NCBI RefSeq assembly: GCF_900141995.1
Contig: NZ_FQZA01000004.1
Location: 233,396 to 297,395, forward strand
Direction of reading: 5' to 3'
Origin: Palleronia salina
GTDB taxonomy: Bacteria; Pseudomonadota; Alphaproteobacteria; Rhodobacterales; Rhodobacteraceae
DNA: 64,000 nucleotides
Shown: piece by piece, positions 10,187 to 18,548 of the stretch
Layout of the letters: each line of letters opens with the position of its first letter
Position numbering within the stretch: the first letter of the stretch is position 1
The notes under the pieces: model-generated
The model's database searches: none
Told to the model about the DNA's origin: nothing
Seen by the model: the letters and a program-made list of their open reading frames with translations, nothing else
Program-made: the position numbers and the translations under genes

Positions 10187-10555
10187 CTAGCGCGGAACGC
10201 TGCCGTCTTCCAGCAGCGCCAGCACGTCGTCCCCGCCGCGCCCTGTGGTGCGGCCGCGGCTGCGCAGGTTCTCGTTCTCGCGCTGCAGTTCGTCCTTCTC
10301 GCGGCGCGCCTCGCGGGCGGCGGCGCGGTGCTTGTGCTCGCGCAGGTATTCCCAGAAGAACCCGATCGCGAGGCCGACGACGATCGCGCCCAGGATCACG
10401 ATGAACATGGGCAGCGTGATTTCCCACGACAGGCCCAGGAACCCGGCCATCGCCTCGGGCAGGACGCGCAGGGTCACCAGTGCGGAATTGGCCAGGGCCA
10501 CGATGATGAGGATCACGGCAAGGACAGCCAGGAAGATGTATTTCACCAGACGCAT
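10187..10555 (-). CDS. lapA: LapA-domain inner membrane protein
   Basis: A 122-residue protein with two N-terminal transmembrane helices (about residues 5-25 and 48-70) followed by a charged coiled-coil tail ([20 protein letters not shown]). This is the layout of LapA/YciS, the lipopolysaccharide-assembly adaptor known in enterobacteria to help control LpxC turnover. The position directly after ihfB (8 bp apart) is conserved in proteobacteria, supporting the call. Whether it controls LPS synthesis in this organism is inferred only from the family. Confidence 0.82.
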   Translation of the reverse strand: MRLVKYIFLAVLAVILIIVALANSALVTLRVLPEAMAGFLGLSWEITLPMFIVILGAIVVGLAIGFFWEYLREHKHRAAAREARREKDELQRENENLRSRGRTTGRGGDDVLALLEDGSVPR

Positions 10556-10563
10556 GGGGGGTC

Positions 10564-10845
10564 TTATCCTTCGTTCAATCGGTCACGGAGAAGCTTGCCG
10601 GTCTTGAAGAACGGAACGTGCTTGGCCTCGACTTGAACGGCCTCTCCGGTGCGGGGGTTCCGTCCCATACGCGCATCGCGCTTCTTGACCGAGAATGCGC
10701 CGAAACCGCGCAGCTCGACCCGGTCGCCGCGGGCCAGGGCATCGATGATCTGGTCGAAGACGGTTCCGACAATACGCTCGACATCGCGTTGAGTCAGGTG
10801 CGGGTTCTCGTCGGCGATCTTCTGAATCAATTCGGATCGAATCAT
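10564..10845 (-). CDS. ihfB: integration host factor subunit beta
   Basis: A 93-residue HU/IHF-family DNA-bending protein. [17 protein letters not shown] at the N-terminus, the [20 protein letters not shown] arm region and the [20 protein letters not shown] segment identify the beta subunit. The ATG at 10845 is preceded by GGGGGAG; a longer in-frame start at 10881 would add residues without homology. It is followed by lapA and preceded by rpsA, the conserved rpsA-ihfB-lapA order. Confidence 0.94.
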   Translation of the reverse strand: MIRSELIQKIADENPHLTQRDVERIVGTVFDQIIDALARGDRVELRGFGAFSVKKRDARMGRNPRTGEAVQVEAKHVPFFKTGKLLRDRLNEG

Positions 10846-10898
10846 CGTCAGTCTCCCCCGCTGCGTGGGCGTGTTCGTCACGCCTCGATAGAACCACG

Positions 10899-10904
10899 AC
10901 TATA
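10899..10904 (-). promoter_or_regulatory. -10 box of a candidate ihfB promoter
   Basis: On the minus strand TATAGT stands 54 bp before the ihfB start, in an A/T-richer patch of the intergenic region. The expected -35 position carries only a weak match (CTTTCG), so this is a tentative sigma-70 site. Confidence 0.35.
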
Positions 10905-11070
10905 GCCGGAATTTCCCGTTACGAAAGCGATCTTAGCCCGAACGGGCGCCACGACAGCGGGACGGCCCCGAAATTCTCCAAAGATTTCAATATTGCGCCG
11001 CGCCGGGTGCCGCGACCTCAGCAACGGCGCCCCGCCGCCCGGGCGACGATTCGGGGGCGGTGAAACGCGA

Positions 11071-11101
11071 ACGGCCCCGCGCCGGTGGGACGCGGGGCCG
11101 T
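11071..11101 (-). terminator. terminator hairpin after rpsA
   Basis: An 11-bp perfect stem (ACGGCCCCGCG and its complement) with a nine-base loop lies 42 bp beyond the rpsA stop codon. On the minus strand it is followed by TTCGCGTTTC, a weak T tract, so termination is probable but not textbook. Confidence 0.65.
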
Positions 11102-11142
11102 CTTGTCGCGCGCGGGCGGTGCCGCGCGCGCCATTCTTCAGA

Positions 11143-12819
11143 TCACTCGTCGCCCTTCAGCGCGGCACCAAGGATATCGCCCAGCGAGGCACCCGAGTCC
11201 GAGCTGCCATACTGTTCGACGGCCTCTTTCTCTTCGGCGATCTCGCGCGCCTTGATCGACAGGCCCAGGCGGCGGGTCTTCTGGTCGACATTGGTGACGC
11301 GGACGTCGACCTTGTCACCGACCTGGAAGCGCTCGGGGCGCTGTTCGGAACGGTCGCGCGACAGGTCCGAGCGGCGGATGAAGGATTTGGCGCCCTCGTA
11401 TTCCACCTCGATCCCGCCATCCTCGATCGCCGTCACCTCCACGGTGATGATCGAGCCGCGCTTCACGCCCTCGGTCGCACCCGAGAAGCTGTCGTCCAGC
11501 GCCTTGATCGACAGGCTGATACGCTCTTTCTCGACATCCACCTCGGTGACGACGGCCTGAACGGTGTCGCCCTTCTGGTAGTTCTGGATGGCTTCCTCGC
11601 CGCGCTGGTCCCAGCTGATGTCGCTGAGGTGGACCATGCCGTCGATGTCGCCGTCCAGACCCACGAAGAGGCCGAACTCGGTGATGTTCTTGACGTCGCC
11701 TTCCACGTGCGTGCCCTCGGGGTGGGTCTCGGCGAAGACCTCCCACGGGTTGCGCATGGTCTGCTTGAGGCCAAGGCTCACGCGGCGCTTCTGGGTGTCG
11801 ATCTCCAGCACCATGACTTCCACTTCCTGCGAGGTGGAGACGATCTTGCCGGGGTGCACGTTCTTCTTGGTCCAGGACATTTCCGACACGTGGACCAGGC
11901 CCTCGACGCCCGGCTCGAGCTCGACGAACGCACCGTAGTCGGTGATGTTGGTCACGCGGCCGGTATGGGTGCTGTCCAGCGGGAACTTGGCTTCGACGGT
12001 ATCCCACGGATCGTCCTGCAGCTGCTTCATGCCCAGGCTGATACGGTGGGTCTCCTTGTTGATCTTGATGACCTGCACCTTGATCGTCTCGCCGATGGTG
12101 ACGATCTCGGACGGGTGGTTGACCCGGCGCCACGCCATGTCGGTGACGTGCAGCAGGCCGTCGACGCCGCCCAGGTCCACGAAGGCACCGTATTCGGTGA
12201 TGTTCTTCACCACGCCGTCCACGGCCTGACCTTCCGCCAGGTTGCCGATGACCTCGGCGCGCTGCTCGGCACGGCTTTCTTCCAGGATGGCGCGGCGCGA
12301 CACCACGATGTTGCCGCGGCGGCGGTCCATCTTGAGGATCTGGAACGGCTGCTTGAGCCCCATGAGCGGGCCGGCGTCACGCACGGGGCGCACGTCGACC
12401 TGCGAGCCGGGCAGGAACGCCACGGCGCCGCCGAGATCGACGGTGAAGCCGCCCTTGACGCGGCCGAAGATCGCGCCTTCGACGCGGTTCTCGTCGGCAT
12501 AGGCTTTTTCCAGGCGGTCCCAGGCGGCTTCGCGACGGGCCATCTCGTGGCTGATCACGGCTTCGCCACGGGCGTTCTCGACCTGGCGCAGGTAAACCTC
12601 GACTTCGTCGCCCACGTGGATCTCGGGGGCTTCGCCGGGCTGTGCGAATTCTTTCAGATCGACGCGGCCTTCCATCTTGTAGCCGACATCGATGATGGCC
12701 TGGCCCGCCTCGATGGCGAGGACCTTGCCCTTGACGACAGACCCTTCGTCGGGCGTGTCGATTTCGAAGCTTTCGTTCAGGAGGGCTTCGAATTCCTCCA
12801 TGGATGCGTTCTGAGCCAT
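11143..12819 (-). CDS. rpsA: 30S ribosomal protein S1
   Basis: The 558-residue protein carries mRNA to the small ribosomal subunit. It consists of six tandem S1 (OB-fold) domains; the RNA-binding ones show repeats such as GAFVDLGGVDGLLHVTDMAW, GAFVELEPGVEGLVHVSEMS and GLFVGLDGDIDGMVHLSDIS, while the first two domains contact the ribosome. The length matches alphaproteobacterial S1. It lies downstream of cmk with about 200 bp between, the conserved cmk-rpsA order, and upstream of ihfB. Confidence 0.97.
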   Translation of the reverse strand: MAQNASMEEFEALLNESFEIDTPDEGSVVKGKVLAIEAGQAIIDVGYKMEGRVDLKEFAQPGEAPEIHVGDEVEVYLRQVENARGEAVISHEMARREAAWDRLEKAYADENRVEGAIFGRVKGGFTVDLGGAVAFLPGSQVDVRPVRDAGPLMGLKQPFQILKMDRRRGNIVVSRRAILEESRAEQRAEVIGNLAEGQAVDGVVKNITEYGAFVDLGGVDGLLHVTDMAWRRVNHPSEIVTIGETIKVQVIKINKETHRISLGMKQLQDDPWDTVEAKFPLDSTHTGRVTNITDYGAFVELEPGVEGLVHVSEMSWTKKNVHPGKIVSTSQEVEVMVLEIDTQKRRVSLGLKQTMRNPWEVFAETHPEGTHVEGDVKNITEFGLFVGLDGDIDGMVHLSDISWDQRGEEAIQNYQKGDTVQAVVTEVDVEKERISLSIKALDDSFSGATEGVKRGSIITVEVTAIEDGGIEVEYEGAKSFIRRSDLSRDRSEQRPERFQVGDKVDVRVTNVDQKTRRLGLSIKAREIAEEKEAVEQYGSSDSGASLGDILGAALKGDE

Positions 12820-13021
12820 GTGGCCTATGAGTTCCTTTTCAACGGTCTATACGGGCCGCGCGGTTGTCTCCGCCGGTCTTTCGGTTGGCCTTGCTGACGG
12901 GTCCCGGGATGACAAAAAGGGCCGGCGTTGACCGACCCTGCTCACGCCCGGGGCTGTCCCGCCCCTTCGACGCCCGCCTGATAGGCCAAAGCTTTCCGTC
13001 GCGCAAGCCCCGGCAGCGGCC

Positions 13022-13636
13022 CTAGACCGCGCCGTGCCGGGCGGAAACGGCCTCGACCGCGCGGGCCACCGCCGCGTCGATGTCGAGCTCGGTGGTGTCG
13101 ATGACCACTGCGTCCTCGGCCGCGCGCATGGGGGCGTCGGCCCGGCCCGCGTCGCGGTCATCGCGGGCGCGCACATCGGCCAGCACCGTTTCAAAGTCGG
13201 TGTCGTCGCCATCGGCGCGCAGCTCGTCGAACCGGCGCCGCGCGCGGATCTCGGGGCTGGCGGTGACGAACAGCTTCACCTCCGCCTCGGGGCAGACGAC
13301 GGTGCCGATGTCGCGCCCGTCCAGCACCGCGCCCGCGCCCAGCCGCGCGAACTGCCGCTGGAACGCCAGAAGCGCCGCGCGCACCTCGGGGATGGCCGCG
13401 ACCTTGCTGGCCGCGTCGGCCACGGCGGCGGTGCGCAGGCCCTGGCGGTCCAGGTCCTCGGGGACCAGCGCCTGCGCCGCGGCCAGCGGTTCTTCGCCCG
13501 CGATCACCCGCGCCCCGGTGGCGCGGTAGAGCAACCCGGTATCCAGGTGGCGAAAGCCGAAATGCGCGGCCACGGCGCGCGAGATCGTTCCCTTGCCGGC
13601 CGCCGCCGGCCCGTCGATGGCCACGGTGAACGGCAT
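13022..13636 (-). CDS. cmk: cytidylate kinase
   Basis: The 204-residue kinase phosphorylates CMP and dCMP. The Walker A loop [11 protein letters not shown] is at the N-terminus; [26 protein letters not shown] and [15 protein letters not shown] (CMP-binding and lid) follow in the usual order. It sits between the GFA-family gene and rpsA. The start region is unusual in that the upstream GAAAGGTGAA ribosome site forms part of a degenerate copy of the intergenic repeat described at 13638-13669. Confidence 0.95.
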   Translation of the reverse strand: MPFTVAIDGPAAAGKGTISRAVAAHFGFRHLDTGLLYRATGARVIAGEEPLAAAQALVPEDLDRQGLRTAAVADAASKVAAIPEVRAALLAFQRQFARLGAGAVLDGRDIGTVVCPEAEVKLFVTASPEIRARRRFDELRADGDDTDFETVLADVRARDDRDAGRADAPMRAAEDAVVIDTTELDIDAAVARAVEAVSARHGAV

Positions 13637-13637
13637 C

Positions 13638-13669
13638 GGGCTTCACCTTTCTTCAAATATTCGGTCGCG
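13638..13669 (-). repeat. degenerate copy of the AGAAAGATGAAG intergenic repeat
   Basis: Read on the minus strand this contains ATATTTGAAGAAAGGTGAAG, which matches the 26.2-kb copy (TATTTCGAGAAAGATGAAGC) at about 18 of 25 aligned positions. It lies immediately upstream of cmk and includes its probable ribosome site. Confidence 0.5.
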
Positions 13670-13690
13670 ACGGCCGGGCCGCCGCGGGGC

Positions 13691-14116
13691 TCATTCGGGC
13701 TTGGGCGGGCCGTCACCGGCGCCGGGATACTGCTTCAGCCCGTCGCCGATCTCGTAATAGTCGCCCTTGTCGGCGCAGTGGATGTGCCACGCCGTCGTCA
13801 GGCCGGTGGGCTTGTCCAGCGAGCCGGCGAAGATCGACAGCATGTCGCCGCCGCCGTCCCAGAACAGGGTGCTGCCGCATTCGGGGCAGAAGCCGCGGCG
13901 CGCGCCTTCCGAGCTTTGATACCAGCGCACTTCGCCCTCGATCTCGACGCCGTCCTTGGACGCGGCGGTGGCGGCGGTGAAATGGCCGGACATGCGGCGG
14001 CATTGCTGGCAGTGGCAGGCGACCACGGGCCGCAGGGGACCGCGCACGCGGAACGAGACCTCGTTGCACAGACAGCCGCCCATGACCGGAAGGCCGTCAC
14101 TATCGTCGCTGAACAT
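13691..14116 (-). CDS. GFA (CENP-V/glutathione-dependent formaldehyde-activating) family protein
   Basis: A 141-residue zinc protein of the GFA/CENP-V fold. The Cys ligands are clear: GGCLCNEVSF, ACHCQQCRRMSG and FCPECGSTLFW. The founding member was proposed to help form S-hydroxymethylglutathione, but for most family members the substrate is unknown. The ATG at 14116 overlaps the aroA stop codon by one base (ATGA junction), so it is translationally coupled to aroA; in Rhodobacterales this gene often sits between aroA and cmk. No metabolic link with the shikimate pathway is evident. Confidence 0.85.
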   Translation of the reverse strand: MFSDDSDGLPVMGGCLCNEVSFRVRGPLRPVVACHCQQCRRMSGHFTAATAASKDGVEIEGEVRWYQSSEGARRGFCPECGSTLFWDGGGDMLSIFAGSLDKPTGLTTAWHIHCADKGDYYEIGDGLKQYPGAGDGPPKPE

Positions 14117-15468
14117 CAGCCGTTCCCCCTTACGATCTCGGCGCCGAGGGCCTTCATCAGGTCCTCGAAGATGGGAAACGACGTAGCGATGGGCTGGGCG
14201 TCGTCCACCGTCACCGGCGCTTTCGCCGCCATCCCGAGGCACAGGAAAGACATGGCGATGCGATGGTCGAGCCGCGCGGCCACCGTCGCGCCGCCGGGAA
14301 CGCCCCCCGGGCCGCGTCCGGTGACCTGCCACCAGTCCGGCCCGTCCTCGACCTCGACCCCGTTGGCGCGCAGGCCTTGCGCCATGGCATCGATGCGGTC
14401 CGATTCCTTCACGCGCAGTTCGGCCACGCCCGGCATCTCGGTCACGCCGGTCGCGTTGGCGGCCACCACCGACAGGACGGGATATTCGTCGATCATCGAG
14501 GCCGCGCGTTCCGGCGGGACGCGGATGCCCTTCATGTCGGGCGAGAACCGGGCGCGCAGGTCGGCCACCGGCTCGCCCCCCTCCTCGCGGCGGTTCTCGA
14601 AGGCCAGGTCGGCGCCCATTTCGACCAGCGTGTCGAACAGGCCCGCCCGCGTGGGGTTCAGGCCGATATTGGGCACCAGCACGTCGGACCCCTCGGTGAT
14701 CAGCGCGGCGCAGACCGGGAAGGCGGCGCTGGACGGGTCACGCGGCACGGCGATCGTCTGCGGGCGCAGTTCTGGGCGGCCGGTCAGCGTGATCTCGAAG
14801 CCCTCGTCGGTGCGCGTGGTCTCGATCTCGGCGCCGAAGCCCGCCAGCATCCGCTCGGAATGGTCGCGGGTCGCCTCGCGCTCGACCACCACGGTCCGGC
14901 CCGGCGCGTTCAACCCCGCCAGCAGCACCGCCGACTTCACCTGCGCCGACGCCACCGGCGTGGCATAGCGGACCGGCACCGGCTCGGCCGCACCCACGAG
15001 GGTCAGCGGCAGCCGTCCCCCCGCACGCCCCACGGCCCGCGCCCCGAACAGCGACAGCGGGTCGGTCACGCGGCCCATGGGTCGCCCATTCAGCGACGCA
15101 TCGCCGGTGAAGGTCACGGCCATGTCATGGGTGGCCACCGCGCCCATGATGAGCCGCACGCCGGTGCCCGAGTTGCCGCAGTCGATCACCTGCTCCGGCT
15201 CGGCGAAGCCGCCGACACCCACGCCATGCACCGACCAGTCGCCGGGGCCGTGGCGGATCACCTCGGCGCCCAGCGCGGCCATGGCGCGGCCGGTATCCAG
15301 CACGTCCTGCCCTTCGAGAAGCCCGCTCACGCGGGTTTCGCCCACGGCCATGGCGCCGAGGATCAGCGACCGGTGGGAGATGGACTTGTCGCCGGGCACA
15401 TCGGCCGTGCCGGTCAGGGCATGGCCGCCGCGGGCGGTCATCGGGATCGGGTCACCGTGGGCGGACAT
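14116..15468 (-). CDS. aroA: 3-phosphoshikimate 1-carboxyvinyltransferase (EPSP synthase)
   Basis: The 450-residue enzyme makes 5-enolpyruvylshikimate-3-phosphate in the aromatic pathway. The PEP/shikimate sites are visible: [52 protein letters not shown] and [15 protein letters not shown]. The motif style is that of class II enzymes. At the position corresponding to Ala100 of the CP4 enzyme (NAAT) this protein has Gly (NSGT), as in class I enzymes. It begins the aroA-GFA-cmk-rpsA block and has the small ORF at 15545-15619 upstream on the same strand. Confidence 0.95.
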   Translation of the reverse strand: MSAHGDPIPMTARGGHALTGTADVPGDKSISHRSLILGAMAVGETRVSGLLEGQDVLDTGRAMAALGAEVIRHGPGDWSVHGVGVGGFAEPEQVIDCGNSGTGVRLIMGAVATHDMAVTFTGDASLNGRPMGRVTDPLSLFGARAVGRAGGRLPLTLVGAAEPVPVRYATPVASAQVKSAVLLAGLNAPGRTVVVEREATRDHSERMLAGFGAEIETTRTDEGFEITLTGRPELRPQTIAVPRDPSSAAFPVCAALITEGSDVLVPNIGLNPTRAGLFDTLVEMGADLAFENRREEGGEPVADLRARFSPDMKGIRVPPERAASMIDEYPVLSVVAANATGVTEMPGVAELRVKESDRIDAMAQGLRANGVEVEDGPDWWQVTGRGPGGVPGGATVAARLDHRIAMSFLCLGMAAKAPVTVDDAQPIATSFPIFEDLMKALGAEIVRGNG

Positions 15469-15544
15469 GAAGGGCCTTTCCTGCGCGGCATGAAAATCCG
15501 CGCGACCCTACAACCTGCGCCCCGGCGCGCAAGACCTCGAAAGG

Positions 15545-15619
15545 TCAGAAGAGAGCGGCCAGCGGGATCACCAGGAACAGGAAGATCGGGAAGGCCAGGA
15601 GCTTGGGAGAAAATTTCAT
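15545..15619 (-). CDS. probable 24-residue membrane or leader peptide upstream of aroA
   Basis: An ATG-started frame of 24 codons begins MKFSPKLLAFPIF and ends PLAALF before TGA, 76 bp upstream of aroA on the same strand. It contains five Phe and seven Leu and is hydrophobic after the basic N-terminus, so it could span the membrane once. A GGAC element 8 bases upstream is a weak ribosome site. It could be a small membrane protein or, because of its Phe content and position, a leader peptide for aroA. A 6-bp stem GCGCGG/CCGCGC lies between it and the aroA ribosome site. Evidence is from sequence alone. Confidence 0.45.
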   Translation of the reverse strand: MKFSPKLLAFPIFLFLVIPLAALF

Positions 15620-15712
15620 CGGTCTGTCCAAAATCGCATAATCAATAGGTTGAATATGCCACCGATATGAATTTTCACCTAGCGCCGCATTTCGCGCTCG
15701 GCCAAACCCCGC

Positions 15713-16411
15713 CTATCCCTGCCGCCGGAACGTCAGGTAGTGCGGCACGCGCCCCTCGCGCAGCGCCTTCTGCTCGTAGCGGGTCGAGATCCAGTCGTCC
15801 CAGGGCGTGCCGCCCTCGTCCAGCAGGTCGAACCCCGCGCCCGGCACTTCCTCGTGGGTCTGGCGCACGTAGTCGGGAATGTCGGTCGCCACCCGGAAGA
15901 TCGCGCCCGGCGCCATGACACGGGCCAGCGGCTCCAGGTGTTCGGGCGTGACGAAACGGCGGCGGTGGTGTCGCGCCTTGGGCCACGGATCGGGATAGAG
16001 CAGGAAGGCCCGGTCGATGCAGCCATCGGGCAGCACGTCGAACAGGTCGCGCACGTCGCCCGGGTGGACCGCCAGGTTGCCCACGCCCGCCGCGCGGATC
16101 TTGCCCAGCAGCATGGCGACGCCGTTGATATAGGGCTCGGCCCCGATGATGCCGACATCAGGGTTGCGGCTCGCCTGATGCACCAGGTGCTCGCCCCCGC
16201 CGAAACCGACCTCGAGCCAGACGGGCTTGCCGCCGAACAACGCCTGAAGGTCCAGCGGCGTGCGCTCAGGGTTCGCGTCCCAGTCCACGGGCCCCGGCGA
16301 CAGCTTGTCCAGGTCCTCGGCCAGGTAGGCCTCCTGGCTGTCGCGCAGGTTGTGGCCCTTGCGGCGGCCGTAGAAGTTGCGCCAGGGCGCGTTGGGGGGC
16401 TTGTCGCTCAT
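15713..16411 (-). CDS. trmB: tRNA (guanine-N7-)-methyltransferase
   Basis: A 232-residue SAM-dependent methyltransferase that forms m7G46 in tRNA. The SAM site LEVGFGGGEHLVHQ, the acidic IGAEPYINGVAMLLGKI segment and the catalytic-region LLYPDPWPKARHHRRRFV motif identify TrmB. The N-terminus (FYGRRKGHNLRDSQEAYL) is the form typical of alphaproteobacteria. It is transcribed on the minus strand, with the DUF998 gene upstream. Confidence 0.94.
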   Translation of the reverse strand: MSDKPPNAPWRNFYGRRKGHNLRDSQEAYLAEDLDKLSPGPVDWDANPERTPLDLQALFGGKPVWLEVGFGGGEHLVHQASRNPDVGIIGAEPYINGVAMLLGKIRAAGVGNLAVHPGDVRDLFDVLPDGCIDRAFLLYPDPWPKARHHRRRFVTPEHLEPLARVMAPGAIFRVATDIPDYVRQTHEEVPGAGFDLLDEGGTPWDDWISTRYEQKALREGRVPHYLTFRRQG

Positions 16412-16459
16412 GCGCGGCGGCTTAGGCCAACGGGCGACACGGGTCCAGCCCCGGCAGGC

Positions 16460-17125
16460 CTAGTCGCCGGTCAGACGATGCAGCGTCTCGCGCCCGCGGG
16501 CCAGGAACAGCCACGACAGCGGCACCAGCCACAGAAGCGTCCCCGCCACCGCGATCTTCTCGAGCAGGCCGTCGAAGCTGTTCGGCGCCAGCTTGAACGC
16601 GACGGCGAAGACCAGCCAGACCGCCGCGGCGGACAGGAACAGGGGCTTGTAGGCCCGGTGCACGCCTTTCGCGCCCTCGGCCATGGCGAGCGGGCCGGCC
16701 AGGTAGAGCGGTCCGAGGAAAAAGGTCAGCTGCGTGTGCACCGACATGTCCGGGGTCTGCTGGCCGAACTCGTCCCAGACGCCCAGCAGGACCTCGACTA
16801 GCGCAAGGAACGACAGGCAGAACAGCCCGAGCGTCCATCCCGCGCGGCCCAGATGCGCGTGCGCCGCCGCGATGGCCAGCGCCAGCAAGCCGCCCGCGTT
16901 GAAATAGAACCCCACGTCCATGATCCACTTGCGCTCGCCCCTGGCGAGGTCGCTGATCGTGTCGGCGACCAAATCGTGCTGGGTCAGCAGGGTGCCCGCG
17001 GCAATGGCCACCAGCGGCATCATGTTGCCGACGATCCCCGCGATGCCGCAGAAGACCAGCAGCTCGGGCCGTTCGCGGGCCACGATCTCGTGCTTTTCGT
17101 GGCGGGCCTTGGTTCCGGTCGACAT
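16460..17125 (-). CDS. DUF998-like integral membrane protein
   Basis: The 221-residue protein has six or so predicted transmembrane helices, beginning at about residue 22 (LVFCGIAGIVGNMMPLVAI). The segment LVADTISDLARGERKWIMDV after the first helix matches the DTISDL-type motif of the DUF998 family. The function of the family is unknown. It is divergent from the DUF1636 gene, with a 111-bp GC-rich gap that shows no clear riboswitch. Confidence 0.65.
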   Translation of the reverse strand: MSTGTKARHEKHEIVARERPELLVFCGIAGIVGNMMPLVAIAAGTLLTQHDLVADTISDLARGERKWIMDVGFYFNAGGLLALAIAAAHAHLGRAGWTLGLFCLSFLALVEVLLGVWDEFGQQTPDMSVHTQLTFFLGPLYLAGPLAMAEGAKGVHRAYKPLFLSAAAVWLVFAVAFKLAPNSFDGLLEKIAVAGTLLWLVPLSWLFLARGRETLHRLTGD

Positions 17126-17236
17126 GGGTGCGTCCCTCCTGCGCGGTTCAACGTCGCCGCGCCGCGCGGCGTTCCGCGGAGAATGCGGCGCGGTGCCCCT
17201 TGCCCCGGGCGGCCGTATCGGGTTTTACCCCGGCCC

Positions 17237-17611
17237 ATGACCACCTGGATCACCATCTGCGACACCTGCAAGCGCGACGACTGGGACGGCGCGCGCGAGA
17301 CCGAGACCCATGGCGCGGCGCTGGCCCGGCTGGTCGAGGACGCGGCCGACGGCGGCCCGGTGCGGACCCGCCGCGTGTCGTGCCTGATGGGCTGCGCGCA
17401 CGGCTGCAACGTGGCGATCCAGGCGGCGGGCAAGCTGAACTACACGCTTGGCCGCTTCGCCCCCGAGGCCGAGGATGCCGAGGCCATCGTCGCCTATGCC
17501 CGGCTCCACGCCGAAAGCGCCAGCGGCCAGGTGCCCTATCGCCAGTGGCCGCAGGGGGTTAAGGGGCATTTCGTCACCCGCCACCCGCCGTTGCCCGGCG
17601 ACGATGGCTGA
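17237..17611 (+). CDS. DUF1636 Cys-rich metal-binding protein
   Basis: A 124-residue protein of the DUF1636 family with four conserved Cys (ICDTCKRDDWD and SCLMGCAHGCNVAIQ), the spacing of a thioredoxin-like [2Fe-2S] or other metal site, and a typical C-terminal FVTRHPP. It overlaps cobC by eight bases and so is the first gene of a three-gene cobalamin cluster. Members occur beside cobalamin genes in many alphaproteobacteria; a role in cobalt handling or electron supply is inferred from context only. Confidence 0.82.
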   Translation: MTTWITICDTCKRDDWDGARETETHGAALARLVEDAADGGPVRTRRVSCLMGCAHGCNVAIQAAGKLNYTLGRFAPEAEDAEAIVAYARLHAESASGQVPYRQWPQGVKGHFVTRHPPLPGDDG

Positions 17612-18548
17612 GACGCGCGACCACGGCGGCGGGATCGACGCCGCCATCGCCCGCTGGGGCGGCACGCGCGCGGACTGGCTGGACCTGTCCACCGGCATCA
17701 ACCCGGTCCCCTACCCCATTCCCGATTTCGCGGCGTCGGACTGGACCGCCCTGCCCGACCGTGCGGCCGAGGCCGCCCTGGTCGCCGCCGCGCGCCGCTT
17801 CTGGAACGTGCCCGAGGGCGCCATGGTGCTGCCCGCGCCCGGGGCCTCGGCGCTGATCGCCGCGCTGCCGATTCTGGCGCCCGGCCGGTCGGTCCACATC
17901 CCCGGGCCGACCTATAACGAGCACGCCGCCGCTTTCCAGGCGCACGGCATCGCCATCGGCGACGCGACGGCGGACACCCACGTCACGGTGCACCCGAACA
18001 ATCCCGACGGCCGCCTCTTCGCGCCCGAGGGCGACCCGGCCTTGCGGATCATCGACGAAAGCTTCTGCGACGTGATGCCCGAGGCGTCCGAGGTGGCGCG
18101 CTGCGCCCGGCCGGGCACGGTGGTGCTGAAGAGTTTCGGCAAGTTCTGGGGGCTGGCGGGGCTGCGGCTGGGCTTCGCCATCGGCCACCCCGATACGCTG
18201 GCACCGCTGGCCGCCCGGATGGGGCCCTGGGCGGTGTCGGGGCCGGCGCTGCGGGTGGGGGCGATTGCGATATCGGACCACGATTGGGCCGGGCGAACGC
18301 GCGCGCGGCTGGTCCGGGACGCGGCGCGGCTGGACGGCCTGATGGCGCAGGTCGGGGCCGAGGTGGTGGGCGGCACGACCCTGTTCCGCCTCTACGATGT
18401 GGATGCCGCCGCGTGGCATGACCGGCTGGGCCGCGCGCGGATCCTGTCGCGGGTCTTTCCCTACTCGGACCGGTGGCTGCGGCTGGGCCTGCCGCATCCG
18501 GACGCGTTCGACCGGCTGGCCGCCGCATTGACGGACGGCCCCGCGTGA
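17604..18548 (+). CDS. cobC: threonine-phosphate decarboxylase (CobC/CobD type)
   Basis: The 314-residue PLP-dependent fold-type I enzyme is expected to make the aminopropanol-phosphate linker of cobalamin. Family hallmarks are DLSTGINPVPYPIPDF at the N-terminus, HPNNPDGRLFAPEG, IIDESFCDVMPE (PLP-binding Asp), and the Schiff-base lysine region LKSFGKFWGLAGLRLGFAIG. The ATG at 17604 overlaps the DUF1636 gene, and the end overlaps cobD by four bases (GTGA). Length is typical of the alphaproteobacterial CobC. Confidence 0.9.
   Translation: MAETRDHGGGIDAAIARWGGTRADWLDLSTGINPVPYPIPDFAASDWTALPDRAAEAALVAAARRFWNVPEGAMVLPAPGASALIAALPILAPGRSVHIPGPTYNEHAAAFQAHGIAIGDATADTHVTVHPNNPDGRLFAPEGDPALRIIDESFCDVMPEASEVARCARPGTVVLKSFGKFWGLAGLRLGFAIGHPDTLAPLAARMGPWAVSGPALRVGAIAISDHDWAGRTRARLVRDAARLDGLMAQVGAEVVGGTTLFRLYDVDAAAWHDRLGRARILSRVFPYSDRWLRLGLPHPDAFDRLAAALTDGPA

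Noticed and set aside
10983..10995. 13-base word TTTCAATATTGCG shared with 46795-46807
   Set aside because: Shared 13-mers are expected by chance in 64 kb; there is no symmetry and no common context beyond both being intergenic.
17126..17236. Possible cobalamin riboswitch before DUF1636-cobC-cobD
   Set aside because: The gap is short (111 bp) and I find neither a B12-box (GCCACTG-like) nor the multi-stem layout.
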